Assembly: GCA_020634565.1 (NCBI GenBank)
Contig: JACKBN010000004.1
Span: 124,001 to 188,000, forward strand
Direction: 5' to 3'
DNA: 64,000 nt
Origin: Ardenticatenaceae bacterium
GTDB lineage: Bacteria > Chloroflexota > Anaerolineae > Promineifilales > Promineifilaceae
Of this stretch, positions 26,073 through 34,672 are shown piece after piece (the stretch's first letter is position 1; every line of letters starts with the position of its first letter). A program made the translations under genes and the position numbers. The notes under the pieces are model-generated. The model did not search any database, was not told the origin of the DNA, and saw only the letters and a program-made list of their open reading frames with translations.

Positions 26073-26954
26073 ATGAACAAAGCCATCGAAATTGCCCTCA
26101 TTGGCGACGTGCATCGCCAGTTTGATCAGCACGACATTACCCAATTCAACCAATCCGACTACGATTTGCTGCTGTTTACCGGCGATCTGGCCAATTACCG
26201 CCATCGTGAAGGGATCGCCGTGGCGCGGCAGATGGCCGAGCTGCAAACGCCCGCTCTTATCATCCCCGGCAACCACGATACGCTTACTGCGCCGCAGCTT
26301 TTAGCCGAAATCAAGCAGTGGCCGCGACTGCGCCGCTGGCTGGCCTGGGGACAACCGTTCCGGCTGCGACAGTGGCAGCGCGCTTTGGGTCAGGTACAGG
26401 TGGGTGGCTACTCGGCGCATCCGGTGCCGGGGGCTGAAGATGTGGCGGTACTGGTGGGACGGCAGTTTGCCATGGGTGGTTCTGTTTTGCACTGCCAACC
26501 CCAGCTCCAGCGCCAGTTTGGTATTGGCACGATGGCTGAATCCGCCGCGCGACTGTGCCAACTGGTTGAGCAAACGTCGCAGCAAAAACTCATCTTTTTG
26601 GCGCACAATGGCCCCACCGGGCTGGGCAGTCGCCCCGATTCCATTTGGGGCAACGATTTTCAGGCTGGTGGCGGCGATTTTGGGGATTCCGATTTGCGTG
26701 AGACGATTGCGTTTGCCCAGGCGCAGGGGAAAACGGTGCTGGCGGTTGTGGCCGGGCATATGCACCAACACGTAAAAACGGGCGGGCAGCGCACCTGGCA
26801 TCTGGTGCAGGACGGCATTCATTACATCAACGCCGCCCGTGTACCGCGCATTTTTGGGGAAAACGGCCGTACCCATCACCATCACATTCGCCTCACCATT
26901 GACGATAATTCCGTCACCGTGCGTGAGCAACTTTGCCAGGGCAATGATTTTTAA
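26073..26954 (+). CDS. Calcineurin-like metallophosphoesterase (TIGR04168-like)
   Basis: A 293-residue enzyme. Two-metal phosphoesterase motifs appear in order: LIGDVHRQF, FTGDLANYRH, IPGNHDT, then LAHNGPTG and VAGHMHQHV. The family is shared with cyanobacteria and plants; the substrate is not known. The ATG at 26073 was preferred over an upstream GTG because an extended -10 element ends just before it. A perfect 12-bp inverted repeat separates it from the convergent dehydrogenase gene. Confidence 0.85.
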   Translation: MNKAIEIALIGDVHRQFDQHDITQFNQSDYDLLLFTGDLANYRHREGIAVARQMAELQTPALIIPGNHDTLTAPQLLAEIKQWPRLRRWLAWGQPFRLRQWQRALGQVQVGGYSAHPVPGAEDVAVLVGRQFAMGGSVLHCQPQLQRQFGIGTMAESAARLCQLVEQTSQQKLIFLAHNGPTGLGSRPDSIWGNDFQAGGGDFGDSDLRETIAFAQAQGKTVLAVVAGHMHQHVKTGGQRTWHLVQDGIHYINAARVPRIFGENGRTHHHHIRLTIDDNSVTVREQLCQGNDF

Positions 26955-27001
26955 CGCGGAGAGCGCAGAGAAAAAACTCAGCGTCCTCCGCGCTCTCCGC
27001 G
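26955..27001. repeat. Inverted repeat between convergent genes (CGCGGAGAGCGC class)
   Basis: CGCGGAGAGCGC (26955-26966) and GCGCTCTCCGCG (26990-27001) pair perfectly. The element fills the 52-bp gap between two convergent stops and could end transcription from both sides. It belongs to the same style of dispersed GAGAGCGCAG-type elements. Confidence 0.75.
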
Positions 27002-27006
27002 GTAAA

Positions 27007-27996
27007 TTAATCGAGCGATACGACCTGGCCGGTTTGAGCCGATTCGTAAAGCGCCAGAACGGTTTTAACGTGATTGCGCGTTTCTTCGAGGGAAAGATAT
27101 TGCGTTTGGCCATCCAAAACGGCCGCATGTAAATCCTCAACTTCGCCCAGATACAGTTCTTTTTCTGGCACCTCAATTTCTTCTGGATCGCCCTCTTTGG
27201 GGTAGAACATCAGCTTCCGATCGCCATCATTGTGGCCGGTAAATGGCCGATTTAAGACCAGCCGTCCTTCTGTACCGAGAATTTCAACCTCGGTGCGGAA
27301 CGGGGTGCAAAATGATGCGCTGATTTGGGCCATACGGCCGTCTGCGTACACCATCTGCCCGGAGAATACCTCATCGACGCCGCTTTCGCCCAGCCATTGC
27401 GTGCCAAACACCTGCTGCGGTGGGCCGCCCATAACGTACTGGGCAAAACTCAGTGGGTAGACGCCCACGTCCCACAAACAGCCGCCGCCCCATTCTGGCA
27501 CCAGCCGGATGTTTTCACGAGAGCCAAAGGCAAAGTTGAAAACGCCTCTCACCACGGTCACGCGCCCGAGACGGCCGTTGGCAATCATCTCGCCCACAAT
27601 TTTGGTTTGGGGATGGTGCCGGTACATGAACGCTTCGGTGAGGACACAGCCAGTTTGCTGGGAAACGGCCGTCATCTCATCCACCTCGTCTAGCGTCAGG
27701 GCGAATGGCTTCTCGCACAGCACATGCTTGCCCTGCTGCATCGCCTTGATCGACCATTCGGCGTGCAAATGGTTGGGTAGGCCGATGTACACCGCATCCA
27801 CTGCATCCGAGGCCAGCATCGCCTCATAGCTGCCAAACGCCTGTGGAATATCCCACTCGGCGGCATACTTTTCTGCTGATTCCTGGCTGCGACTGGCGAC
27901 GGCCACCAGTTCGCCCCGTGCTGATTCGCGAATGGCGGGAATCAGCCGCCGGTTGATATTGGCTGTGGAAAGCAATCCCCAACGAATTTTAGACAT
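27007..27996 (-). CDS. Gfo/Idh/MocA family oxidoreductase
   Basis: A 329-residue NAD(P)-dependent dehydrogenase. The Rossmann start WGLLSTANINRRLIPAIRES, then AVDAVYIGLPNHLHAEW and the conserved lysine motif HVLCEKPFAL are all present; the C-terminal substrate domain includes WGGGCLWDVGVYPLSFAQYV. Members oxidise or reduce sugars, inositols or related alcohols. The ATG at 27996 has GGAGG upstream. The gene is monocistronic, with a 17-bp-arm repeat in the gap to the divergent gene. Confidence 0.88.
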   Translation of the reverse strand: MSKIRWGLLSTANINRRLIPAIRESARGELVAVASRSQESAEKYAAEWDIPQAFGSYEAMLASDAVDAVYIGLPNHLHAEWSIKAMQQGKHVLCEKPFALTLDEVDEMTAVSQQTGCVLTEAFMYRHHPQTKIVGEMIANGRLGRVTVVRGVFNFAFGSRENIRLVPEWGGGCLWDVGVYPLSFAQYVMGGPPQQVFGTQWLGESGVDEVFSGQMVYADGRMAQISASFCTPFRTEVEILGTEGRLVLNRPFTGHNDGDRKLMFYPKEGDPEEIEVPEKELYLGEVEDLHAAVLDGQTQYLSLEETRNHVKTVLALYESAQTGQVVSLD

Positions 27997-28025
27997 GAAA
28001 ACCTCCAGATTGGTAGTTACCTTGG

Positions 28026-28090
28026 AAACGTGACAGGTCTTGTGCAAAGCCTTCACTGAGCAAAATCATCTCTCAAGACCTGTCACGTTT
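28026..28090. repeat. Perfect 17-bp-arm inverted repeat (CGTGACAGGTC class)
   Basis: AAACGTGACAGGTCTTG (28026-28042) is exactly complementary to 28074-28090, with 31 bases between. It lies upstream of the dehydrogenase gene. A related fragment, GACAGGTCT, occurs at 17943. Arms this long suggest a mobile or dispersed element rather than a simple operator. Confidence 0.8.
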
Positions 28091-28186
28091 AGTTGCCTAC
28101 TATTTTACCACCTTCACCACCTATCCCTCACTCATTCACAATTTCTTCAAATTTGTACCGCATACTGCCAGCATTGAAATTTGGTT

Positions 28187-28270
28187 AGCCACAGAGGCCA
28201 CAGAGCACAAAGAGATTTTTTGAGCAAAACATCAAAAATCTGCGTGAATCTGCGAAATCTGCGGATTAAA
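28187..28270. repeat. Dispersed repeat, CACAGAGG/TCTGCG class
   Basis: GCCACAGAGGCCACAGAGCAC is followed by ATCTGCGTGAATCTGCGAAA-like sequence. It is the third copy of the CACAGAGG class and contains halves of two element types, like 25349-25435. Confidence 0.55.
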
Positions 28271-28285
28271 TAAAAGGAGATTCAG

Positions 28286-28735
28286 ATGTTTCGTAGAATT
28301 TTTGGTGTTGGTCTGCTCATCTTGTTGTTGATGGGCATCTTTGGTGGATTTGGCAGCCGCACGCGGTCGGCCTATTACGAGGGGTATGCAGATGGCGTGA
28401 ACGCGCAAACCAGCGCTGCGGCAGAAGATGGCGGTACGGCCGTTCCCGTCTACCCCCCGCATTATGATGGATTTGGACACGGCCGTTTCTTGGGCTGGGG
28501 CGCGTTGGGCATTCTGGGCATTTTTGCCTTCTTTTTCAAGATTGCCTTCTTCTTCCTGCTGGCGATGATTGTGTTGCGGCTGATTTTCGGCCGTCGGCGC
28601 TGGCGGCGTGGCCCGTGGCAGGGACATGGCCCCTGGGGCCACCACCACAAACATGGCCATCATGGCCCTGGCCCGGAAAAAGGCTCCAAATGGATGCACG
28701 ATAGCGATGACGATGAACCAGTAATGACCGTGTGA
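28286..28735 (+). CDS. Small membrane protein with histidine-rich tail
   Basis: A 149-residue protein with an N-terminal hydrophobic segment (VGLLILLLMGIFGGFG), a short loop, a long second hydrophobic segment (GILGIFAFFFKIAFFFLLAMIVLRLIF), a basic stretch RRRWRR and a tail rich in His, Gly and Pro (HGPWGHHHKHGHHGPGP), ending in acidic residues. The tail could bind Ni or Zn ions. AAAGGAG precedes the ATG. I know no assigned family; similar two-helix His-rich proteins are usually annotated as hypothetical. Confidence 0.6.
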   Translation: MFRRIFGVGLLILLLMGIFGGFGSRTRSAYYEGYADGVNAQTSAAAEDGGTAVPVYPPHYDGFGHGRFLGWGALGILGIFAFFFKIAFFFLLAMIVLRLIFGRRRWRRGPWQGHGPWGHHHKHGHHGPGPEKGSKWMHDSDDDEPVMTV

Positions 28736-28740
28736 TGCGA

Positions 28741-28821
28741 CCCTCACCCCAACCCTCTCCCTACGAGGGAGAGGGAGCTGGATTCCCTCCCCTTGCCAGG
28801 GGGAGGGTTAGGGTGGGGGTT
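28741..28821. repeat. CCCTCACCCCAACCC-type multi-hairpin element
   Basis: CCCTCACCCCAACCCTCTCC with internal GGGAGAGGG partners, then CCCTCCCC/GGGGGAGGG and GGGTTAGGGTGGGGG-like sequence that pairs with the opening block. It is a nested hairpin between convergent genes, of a class widespread in bacteria. Confidence 0.75.
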
Positions 28822-28825
28822 AACC

Positions 28826-29968
28826 TCAATTTTTGAGATAGGCGTCAAAAAAATCGGCCGTGCGGCGCATCATCAGGTTCCAATCAGGTCCGTTGAAGAA
28901 ATGACCCTGTTCTGGATACACAAACAGCGTGCTCTCTTTGTCGGCATCTTGCAGCGCGGCATGGAGCTTGGGTGCCCAATCTGGCGGTGTTTCTTCCGGT
29001 TCGGCCCCATCGGCCAGGCCAATGTGAATTTGCACCGGCGCGGTTACGTACGCTAAATGGTAGATAGGGGCGATTTGTTGCAGCATCTCGGGGCTGTTGG
29101 CCGCGGCGAGGTAAGCGTCTTGAAGCTCAAGGGACAGGTTTACGGGAATGACTTCGCCATCGTTGCATTCAGCTAAGCCGGGCAGACAGCCAGGCCCCCA
29201 GCGGGCAATGAGATCTGCGTCGTCGGCGGAGTTGGGTGCGTGTAAAACGGCCGCTTTTACCACATCGCTAATCGTCAAAACCTTGGTGGTAATGCCGCCG
29301 CCCATGCTGTGCCCCCACATCCCAATCCGGCTGGTGTCCGCTTCGGGAATTGAAGGTAAGGAAGCGACAAGATTCATGACATCCGCCACCAGACCCGTGT
29401 GAAAAAAGCTGGGGCCGATGTCTGAACTGCCCCAACTGCGGTAATCCGGTGCAATGGTGAGGTAGCCTCGGTAATTCAGGTATTCCGCCTGCTGCCAGGT
29501 ACCTGCGCCAGAAAAGTAGGAATCCCGCTCATGGTAGCCGTGGTTCAAAATAATGACCGGAAATGGGCCTTCCCCCTTAGGGATTTGCATGATGCCGCTA
29601 ATCGTCAGTCCGTCGCTGGGGTAGGTGATGGCGTACTTATCAAAGTATTCCGCATCGGCCATCCACGAAGCGATTTCAATGACGCCGCCAGGGTAATCGC
29701 GCTGGCGCAAGCTCTCAATGGTATAGGCGCTCATGGGGCCGGGTGTGGCGATGGGCAGCGGGATGGTCGTTGTTGCGGGTACGGCCGTTGCGGCAGCTGC
29801 GGTGGGTGACGGAGTGGCCGTCGGTTTGATGATGACGGTGACGGCGACGCCCGCTTGTTTAATTGGCGTCGGGTTGGTGGAAACTGGAGACGGTGTGGGC
29901 AAAACGGCCGTTGCACACCCCACCACACCGAGCAAAACAAACAGCAAGAAGATGGCTTTGGTTCGCAT
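28826..29968 (-). CDS. Alpha/beta hydrolase lipoprotein (dienelactone hydrolase/prolyl peptidase-like)
   Basis: A 380-residue surface lipoprotein: the signal MRTKAIFLLFVLLGVVGC ends in a lipobox cysteine, followed by a Thr/Pro-rich linker to about residue 85. The hydrolase domain carries ILNHGYHERDS (oxyanion region), the nucleophile in WGHSMGGG, an Asp in the HIGLADGAEP loop and the final His in PEQGHFF. I start at ATG 29968 because it gives a proper lipoprotein signal and a promoter lies six bases upstream. It shares its architecture with the hydrolase at 61908, including the ITYPSDGLT strand. Confidence 0.85.
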   Translation of the reverse strand: MRTKAIFLLFVLLGVVGCATAVLPTPSPVSTNPTPIKQAGVAVTVIIKPTATPSPTAAAATAVPATTTIPLPIATPGPMSAYTIESLRQRDYPGGVIEIASWMADAEYFDKYAITYPSDGLTISGIMQIPKGEGPFPVIILNHGYHERDSYFSGAGTWQQAEYLNYRGYLTIAPDYRSWGSSDIGPSFFHTGLVADVMNLVASLPSIPEADTSRIGMWGHSMGGGITTKVLTISDVVKAAVLHAPNSADDADLIARWGPGCLPGLAECNDGEVIPVNLSLELQDAYLAAANSPEMLQQIAPIYHLAYVTAPVQIHIGLADGAEPEETPPDWAPKLHAALQDADKESTLFVYPEQGHFFNGPDWNLMMRRTADFFDAYLKN

Positions 29969-29974
29969 CGGCAA

Positions 29975-30002
29975 ATCGTACTGGTAAACGGCCGTTCGGC
30001 AA
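29975..30002 (-). promoter_or_regulatory. Leaderless-type promoter with ACGGCCGT in the spacer
   Basis: On the minus strand TTGCCG (30002-29997), a 16-bp spacer containing AACGGCCGTT, and TACGAT (29980-29975). Six bases separate it from the lipoprotein ATG at 29968. The iterated palindrome fills most of the spacer. Confidence 0.5.
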
Positions 30003-30080
30003 AATAAGTATTCAATATGCTGGTAAAAGTTAGGACACATAGATTCGTATGCTGTGCGTTTCAACCAGGGAGGTGAGCTT

Positions 30081-30779
30081 ATGAACATGGAAACAGACAA
30101 CAAGATGGCAAGAGTCGCTGGCGCACTGTATTTACTTTACATCGTCAGTCACGTTTTTGCCGATGTAATCGGCCGTGCGCAACTGATTGTTTGGGGCGAT
30201 GCCGCCAGCACAGCCCAAAACATTGTGGCGGCTGCGGGGCAATTTCGCATAGGTTATGTGAGCGACCTGCTGGCTGCTTTGTTGTTTCTTTTGGCCGCCT
30301 GGGCTTTATACAGATTGCTCAAACCAGTGAATCAAAACATCGCTTTGCTCTTCCTGTTGCTCAATCTGGTTGGGGTTGCCCTCCAATCTTTCAGCGACCT
30401 TTTTTTGATTGCCAGTGACTTGCTGCTGAGTGATACCGGTTATGGGCAACTGTTCCCGGCAGATCAATTGCAAGCCTTTGTGCTGCTGTTTCTCGATTTG
30501 CACAGGCATGGATTGATGATGGCCCAACTGTTTTACGGAGCGTGGCTTTTTCCGCTTGGCTATTTGGTTTTCAAGTCGGGCTTTTTGCCAAAACTGTTAG
30601 GCATTGTATTGATGATCCATTGCGTCACCTGGCTGCTGACGTTTCTCCAGTTTTTCCTGTTCCCAGGTTTGAGCGCCATTACCTACATCAGTTATCCGCT
30701 GGGATTTATTGCCGAATTGGGGCTTAGTTTGTGGCTATTGATGAAAGGAGTAAAGGATGACAACAAAAGCGAAATTTGA
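30081..30779 (+). CDS. DUF4386 membrane protein
   Basis: A 232-residue protein with six to seven hydrophobic helices, matching DUF4386: KMARVAGALYLLYIVSHVFAD at the start, AALLFLLAAWALYRLLKPV, and the FYGAWLFPLGYLVFKSGFLPK motif near the end. The function is unknown. GGGAGGTGAG precedes the ATG at 30081. The next gene starts inside its last 23 bases, so the pair is coupled. Confidence 0.8.
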   Translation: MNMETDNKMARVAGALYLLYIVSHVFADVIGRAQLIVWGDAASTAQNIVAAAGQFRIGYVSDLLAALLFLLAAWALYRLLKPVNQNIALLFLLLNLVGVALQSFSDLFLIASDLLLSDTGYGQLFPADQLQAFVLLFLDLHRHGLMMAQLFYGAWLFPLGYLVFKSGFLPKLLGIVLMIHCVTWLLTFLQFFLFPGLSAITYISYPLGFIAELGLSLWLLMKGVKDDNKSEI

Positions 30780-31215
30780 ACTTCCCATTGGTTATTGGCT
30801 AAAGCAGGCCGACAAAATGCTAACCGAACAAATTAATCTGGCCCAATCCGTACACCATGTTTCTCGCACAGATTGGCAAATTCTGAACCTGCTGCATGAA
30901 AACGGCCGTATCCATAGCGAACAGCTTTTGGTCACCATGCGTCCCTTTATCGAGGTGGACCAATTCGAAAAATCCATCAACATCCTCATGGAGCGTGGTT
31001 GGATTGCTGGCGAAGCTGGCCGTGGAGATTTGCAGTTAACTGCGGCCGGTCAGACACAACACGGGCACATTTTGGCTACGCAAACAGAGGTGCGCCAGCG
31101 GGCTATGCAGGGCATTAGCCAGGATGAGTACGGCACAGTCGTGCGCGTTCTCCAACAAATCGTTGAAAATCTGCAGCAACCCGCATCATTTGTGGCGAAT
31201 CAACTTGGCGGATAG
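30757..31215 (+). CDS. MarR-like winged-helix regulator
   Basis: A 152-residue protein: helix VSRTDWQILNLLHENGRIHSE, a recognition-helix-like segment, the wing GWIAGEAGRGDLQLTAAGQ, and a helical C-terminus. This is the MarR plan, though with weak similarity. It overlaps the DUF4386 gene and probably controls that gene or senses a compound linked to it. It may also bear on the two-component genes that start 24 bases later. Confidence 0.65.
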   Translation: MTTKAKFELPIGYWLKQADKMLTEQINLAQSVHHVSRTDWQILNLLHENGRIHSEQLLVTMRPFIEVDQFEKSINILMERGWIAGEAGRGDLQLTAAGQTQHGHILATQTEVRQRAMQGISQDEYGTVVRVLQQIVENLQQPASFVANQLGG

Positions 31216-31239
31216 ACCGTTTTACGACACACTTGGCCT

Positions 31240-31932
31240 ATGAACGAACGCATTCTGGTGGTTGATGACGAACCGAAAATTGTGAAGCTGGCACGGGATT
31301 ATCTGGAGCGCAGTGGCTATGTGGTGTTAACGGCTGGAGACGGCCGTTCTGCCCTCAGCATTGCCCGCAGTGAAAAACCAGACATGGTGGTGCTGGATTT
31401 GAACTTGCCAGAGCTGGATGGACTGGACGTTTGCCGCACCCTGCGCCGCGAATCGGACGTGCCGATCATCATGCTCACCGCTCGCATCGACGAAACCGAC
31501 CGGCTGATTGGCCTGGAGTTGGGCGCAGATGATTACATCACCAAACCGTTTTCGCCCCGTGAGCTGGTAGCTCGCGTGCGTGCCGTGCTGCGCCGGGTGC
31601 GGGGTGGCTTGGTGCCCACCGAATTTATCCAGATTGGCGACATCGAGATTGATTTGAACGGCCACCGCGTCAGCCGCGCTGGTGAAACATTGCAGCTGAC
31701 CCGCATTGAGTTTAATTTGCTGGCGATTCTGGCGCAGCATCCGGGGCAGACGCTGAGCCGGGAGCAGCTTTTGGAGCGGCTGCACGGCTTTGCGACGGAT
31801 AGCTACGAGCGCAGCATTGACGCCCACGTGAAAAATCTACGGCGCAAGCTGGAACCAGACCCATCGGAGCCAGTCTACATCCTGACGGTGTACGGCATCG
31901 GCTACAAATTTAACGACGAGGTGCCCGCGTGA
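31240..31932 (+). CDS. OmpR/PhoB-family response regulator
   Basis: A 230-residue regulator: receiver domain with the acidic pocket in ILVVDDEPKI, phospho-acceptor Asp in VVLDLNLPELDG, Thr in IIMLTAR and Lys in DDYITKPFSP, followed by a winged-helix DNA-binding domain (RIEFNLLAILAQHPGQTLSRE, then IDAHVKNLRRKLEPDP). It overlaps the histidine kinase by four bases (GTGA), so they form a standard pair. The signal is unknown. Confidence 0.93.
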   Translation: MNERILVVDDEPKIVKLARDYLERSGYVVLTAGDGRSALSIARSEKPDMVVLDLNLPELDGLDVCRTLRRESDVPIIMLTARIDETDRLIGLELGADDYITKPFSPRELVARVRAVLRRVRGGLVPTEFIQIGDIEIDLNGHRVSRAGETLQLTRIEFNLLAILAQHPGQTLSREQLLERLHGFATDSYERSIDAHVKNLRRKLEPDPSEPVYILTVYGIGYKFNDEVPA

Positions 31933-33083
31933 AGCCCAACAAGAACTGGCGACGGTATCGCGGTGGGCCACCGTGGGAGCGTGAGGGATGGGAACTGCCA
32001 GAGCACATGCGGCGCTCTGGGGAGCATGCCCACTGGCGCGGCCGGCGCGGCATGTTTTTTCGCTTTCTGACGCTGTTTGGCTTGCTGGTGACGCTGGTGG
32101 CGGGCGGCATGACGATTATTGCCTGGTTGATTACGCGGCTGGTGGAGGGGAATGCGGGAACGGCCGTTATCGTCTGGATTAGCGGGTGTGGACTGGCGGC
32201 AGCGTTGCCGCTGCTGGCGGTAGTGCTGGCGTATCGCACCTTCCGTCGTGTAGCCACGCCCCTGGCGGCCATCATGAACGCTGCCGATGCCGTGGCCGAA
32301 GGCGATTTGAGTGCCCGTGTGCCGGAATTCCCCCGACGCAACGAGTTCACCCGGCTGGCCCGCTCCTTCAACAACATGACGGAAGAGCTGGAGCGAGCCG
32401 ACCAACAGCGGCGCAACCTCACCGCTGACGTGGCGCACGAACTGCGCACGCCGCTGCACATCATCCAGGGCAATCTGGAAGGCGTGCTGGACGGCGTTTA
32501 CGAACCGACGCCGGAGCATATCGAGGCGACGCTGGACGAAACCCGGCTGCTGGCCCGATTGGTCGCAGATTTGCACACGCTTTCCCTGGCGGATGCCGGT
32601 CAGCTGCCGCTAAAAATGGAACCGGTGAATGTGGCCGATTTGCTGGCCGACGTGGCCACGAGTTTTTCCGTGCAGGCGGAGGCGCAGGGAGTGGCGATTG
32701 GGGTGGAAACGGCCGTTTTACCCCCGAACACGCACATTCAAAGCGACGCGGGCCGATTAGATCAGGTGCTGAGTAATTTGGTCATGAATGCGCTGCGACA
32801 CACGCCGAAGGACGGCCGTATCATCCTCAGCGCCAAACTGGTGGATGACGGTGTGCAAATTCAGGTCACCGACACGGGCGAAGGCATCCCCGAAGAAGAT
32901 TTGCCGTTTGTGTTTGAGCGTTTCTGGCGGGGCGACCGGGCGCGGACGCACAGCGGTGGGGCTGGCGGCGGCCTGGGGTTGGCGATTGTGAAGCAGATGG
33001 TGGTGGCGCATAACGGCCGTATCACTGCCACAAGCATCCCTCACAAAGCGACGACGTTTACCCTCACTTTTCCTCTAGCCTAA
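31929..33083 (+). CDS. HAMP-containing sensor histidine kinase
   Basis: A 384-residue kinase with a basic, aromatic N-terminal tail of 40 residues, two membrane helices with almost no extracytoplasmic loop between them, a HAMP domain (PLAAIMNAADAVAEGDLSARV), the HisKA box ADVAHELRTPLHIIQGNL and a full HATPase (DQVLSNLVMNALRHTP, DTGEGIPEEDLPFVFERFWRGD, GGLGLAIVKQMV). With so little outside the membrane it may sense envelope or membrane state. GTG start overlaps the regulator stop. Confidence 0.92.
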   Translation: MKPNKNWRRYRGGPPWEREGWELPEHMRRSGEHAHWRGRRGMFFRFLTLFGLLVTLVAGGMTIIAWLITRLVEGNAGTAVIVWISGCGLAAALPLLAVVLAYRTFRRVATPLAAIMNAADAVAEGDLSARVPEFPRRNEFTRLARSFNNMTEELERADQQRRNLTADVAHELRTPLHIIQGNLEGVLDGVYEPTPEHIEATLDETRLLARLVADLHTLSLADAGQLPLKMEPVNVADLLADVATSFSVQAEAQGVAIGVETAVLPPNTHIQSDAGRLDQVLSNLVMNALRHTPKDGRIILSAKLVDDGVQIQVTDTGEGIPEEDLPFVFERFWRGDRARTHSGGAGGGLGLAIVKQMVVAHNGRITATSIPHKATTFTLTFPLA

Positions 33084-33138
33084 AGCGGCAAGGTTTCGCA
33101 TTTTATGCGAAATAAATAGATGTTTTGGAGGACTGCTG

Positions 33139-33816
33139 TTAGTTCTCTTGTTGTTCGGAGTGGAGCAGCTGTTGGCAGAGGCGGACGCCGGACATGGCGT
33201 CGTTGAGCCAGTAATCCGCGCCGACGTATTTGCTGACCTGATCGTTGAGCTGGTTGCCCCCAATGACGATGGGGATGCTGTTAATTTCGGGATCGCCGGT
33301 CATGCGGATGAGGTCGATGGTTTCTTTCATGGCGTCGTAGGAGCTGGTAAGCAGCCCAGACAGGCCAATGATGTCAGGCCGTACCTGAATGGCTTGCAGC
33401 AAAAATTCGGAGGGGGGAACATCGACGCCTAAATCATGCACGGAAAAACCGTAGCAAGTGAGCAGCATGCTCAGGTTGTTTTTGCCGATGTCGTGGATGT
33501 CGCCACGGACGGTGCCCAGCAGAATGGTGCCGGTTTCTTTGCCGGTAAACTGCTCGACGATGATTGGCTGCACAATTTCCATGACTTCGCGGAAGATTTC
33601 CCCGGCCATGATCAGCCCAGACAAATAGTACTCCTGCCGTTCGTACCGTTCGCCTACCTGTCGCAGCCCTTCCTGGCAATCTTCAATGATGGCCAGTGGG
33701 TCTTGCCCTTGGGCCACACGTTCTTCGACCAGCGCCAGGGCTTCATTTTCGTTTAGATCGGCGACGTGGGCGATGAGGATTTGTCGTTCAGATTCAGTGG
33801 GGTGGGGGTCACTCAT
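33139..33816 (-). CDS. Corrinoid (B12-binding) methyltransferase protein
   Basis: A 225-residue two-domain corrinoid protein. The N-terminal helical B12-binding-2 cap includes YYLSGLIMAGEIFREVM, and the Rossmann-like cobalamin domain carries the canonical GDIHDIG with the cobalt-ligating His, GLSGLL (SxL) and IVIGGNQL (GG). It carries a methyl group on cobalt between methyltransferases. The ATG at 33816 overlaps the stop of the GntR gene by eight bases, so the regulator and this protein form an operon divergent from the main island. It is clearly distinct from the three near-identical corrinoid proteins downstream. Confidence 0.88.
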   Translation of the reverse strand: MSDPHPTESERQILIAHVADLNENEALALVEERVAQGQDPLAIIEDCQEGLRQVGERYERQEYYLSGLIMAGEIFREVMEIVQPIIVEQFTGKETGTILLGTVRGDIHDIGKNNLSMLLTCYGFSVHDLGVDVPPSEFLLQAIQVRPDIIGLSGLLTSSYDAMKETIDLIRMTGDPEINSIPIVIGGNQLNDQVSKYVGADYWLNDAMSGVRLCQQLLHSEQQEN

Positions 33817-34564
33817 CTTTTCTGCCTTCTTGAATGCCAATTTGGGTGGAAAAACGGAGTCGATCGCTGCGGAAGATAAACCAACCCCAGCTAAGCGGCC
33901 GTTCCTCAAAATCGTAAAAAAGATGTTCCAGATAAAAGGCGGCTGACGGTAGTTGTGCCTGTAAAATATTGGCCTCTTCTGCGTTCATTAGGGTGGCTTC
34001 TATGGTGAGCTGGCCGCGTTTTAATGATTGGTTGACGGTGTTGGAAAAAAGGCCCCGTAGCGAGGTGACGTCCATTTCGGCTTCCACAATGGGGCGGGTG
34101 GGATCATAAACCAGGTAGGCACGGTGATAAAAAATGGGCTCTCCGCATTTAGTGAGCAAACGGCGGATGTAGATGATTTTGTTGCCTTCGGTGATGCACA
34201 GTTTGCGGGCTGTCCGTTCATCGGCTGCCACCACGCGCACTTCCAGCAGTTTAACGGCCGTATCCGCTTCTTCAAATAATGCTTGCAGCTCGTATAAATC
34301 GAAGACGGCCGTACCCAATTCTAGCGGTTTAACAAACGTGCCTTTGCCCTGTGCGGTGTTGACCACGCCCTGATCCGACAGTAAGTTAATCGAACGGCGC
34401 ACCGTCATCGGGCTAATACCGTAGGTACGGCACAGTTGAGCCTCTGAGGGGAGCTGGTCACCCGGCCGAAAATACCCATTGGCAATTTGGCGACGCAAAA
34501 TATTAGCTAGCTGCGCATAAGCTGGCTCATAAGCTTCGCGGTCAATTTGTTCGATCGTCGTCAA
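33809..34564 (-). CDS. GntR/HutC-family transcriptional regulator (UTRA domain)
   Basis: A 251-residue repressor-type protein: GntR winged helix (PAYAQLANILRRQIANGYF, QLPSEAQLCRTYGISPMTVRRS, GVVNTAQGKGTFV) and a UTRA effector-binding domain (ITEGNKIIYIRRLLTKCGEPIFYHRAYLV). UTRA domains bind small molecules, here probably the methylated substrate or an intermediate. It is divergent from the methyl-transfer island, whose promoter contains direct repeats likely to be its operator. An extended -10 (TGCTATGAT on the minus strand, 34608-34600) could be its own promoter. Confidence 0.9.
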   Translation of the reverse strand: MTTIEQIDREAYEPAYAQLANILRRQIANGYFRPGDQLPSEAQLCRTYGISPMTVRRSINLLSDQGVVNTAQGKGTFVKPLELGTAVFDLYELQALFEEADTAVKLLEVRVVAADERTARKLCITEGNKIIYIRRLLTKCGEPIFYHRAYLVYDPTRPIVEAEMDVTSLRGLFSNTVNQSLKRGQLTIEATLMNAEEANILQAQLPSAAFYLEHLFYDFEERPLSWGWFIFRSDRLRFSTQIGIQEGRKDE

Positions 34565-34643
34565 TTTTTGATCCTGTTTTAATTCAAATATTGTCGTGGA
34601 TCATAGCAAAACGATAACATTTAGCTATAGTTAAAATCAGAGC

Positions 34644-34672
34644 TTGACAACTTCCCTATATAAGTATACATT
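34644..34672 (+). promoter_or_regulatory. Promoter of the corrinoid methyl-transfer island
   Basis: A perfect TTGACA (34644-34649), 17-bp spacer and TACATT (34667-34672) in the 188-bp gap between the divergent GntR gene and the DUF1638 gene. The spacer holds one copy of the repeated operator sequence, so a bound repressor would block RNA polymerase. Confidence 0.65.
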
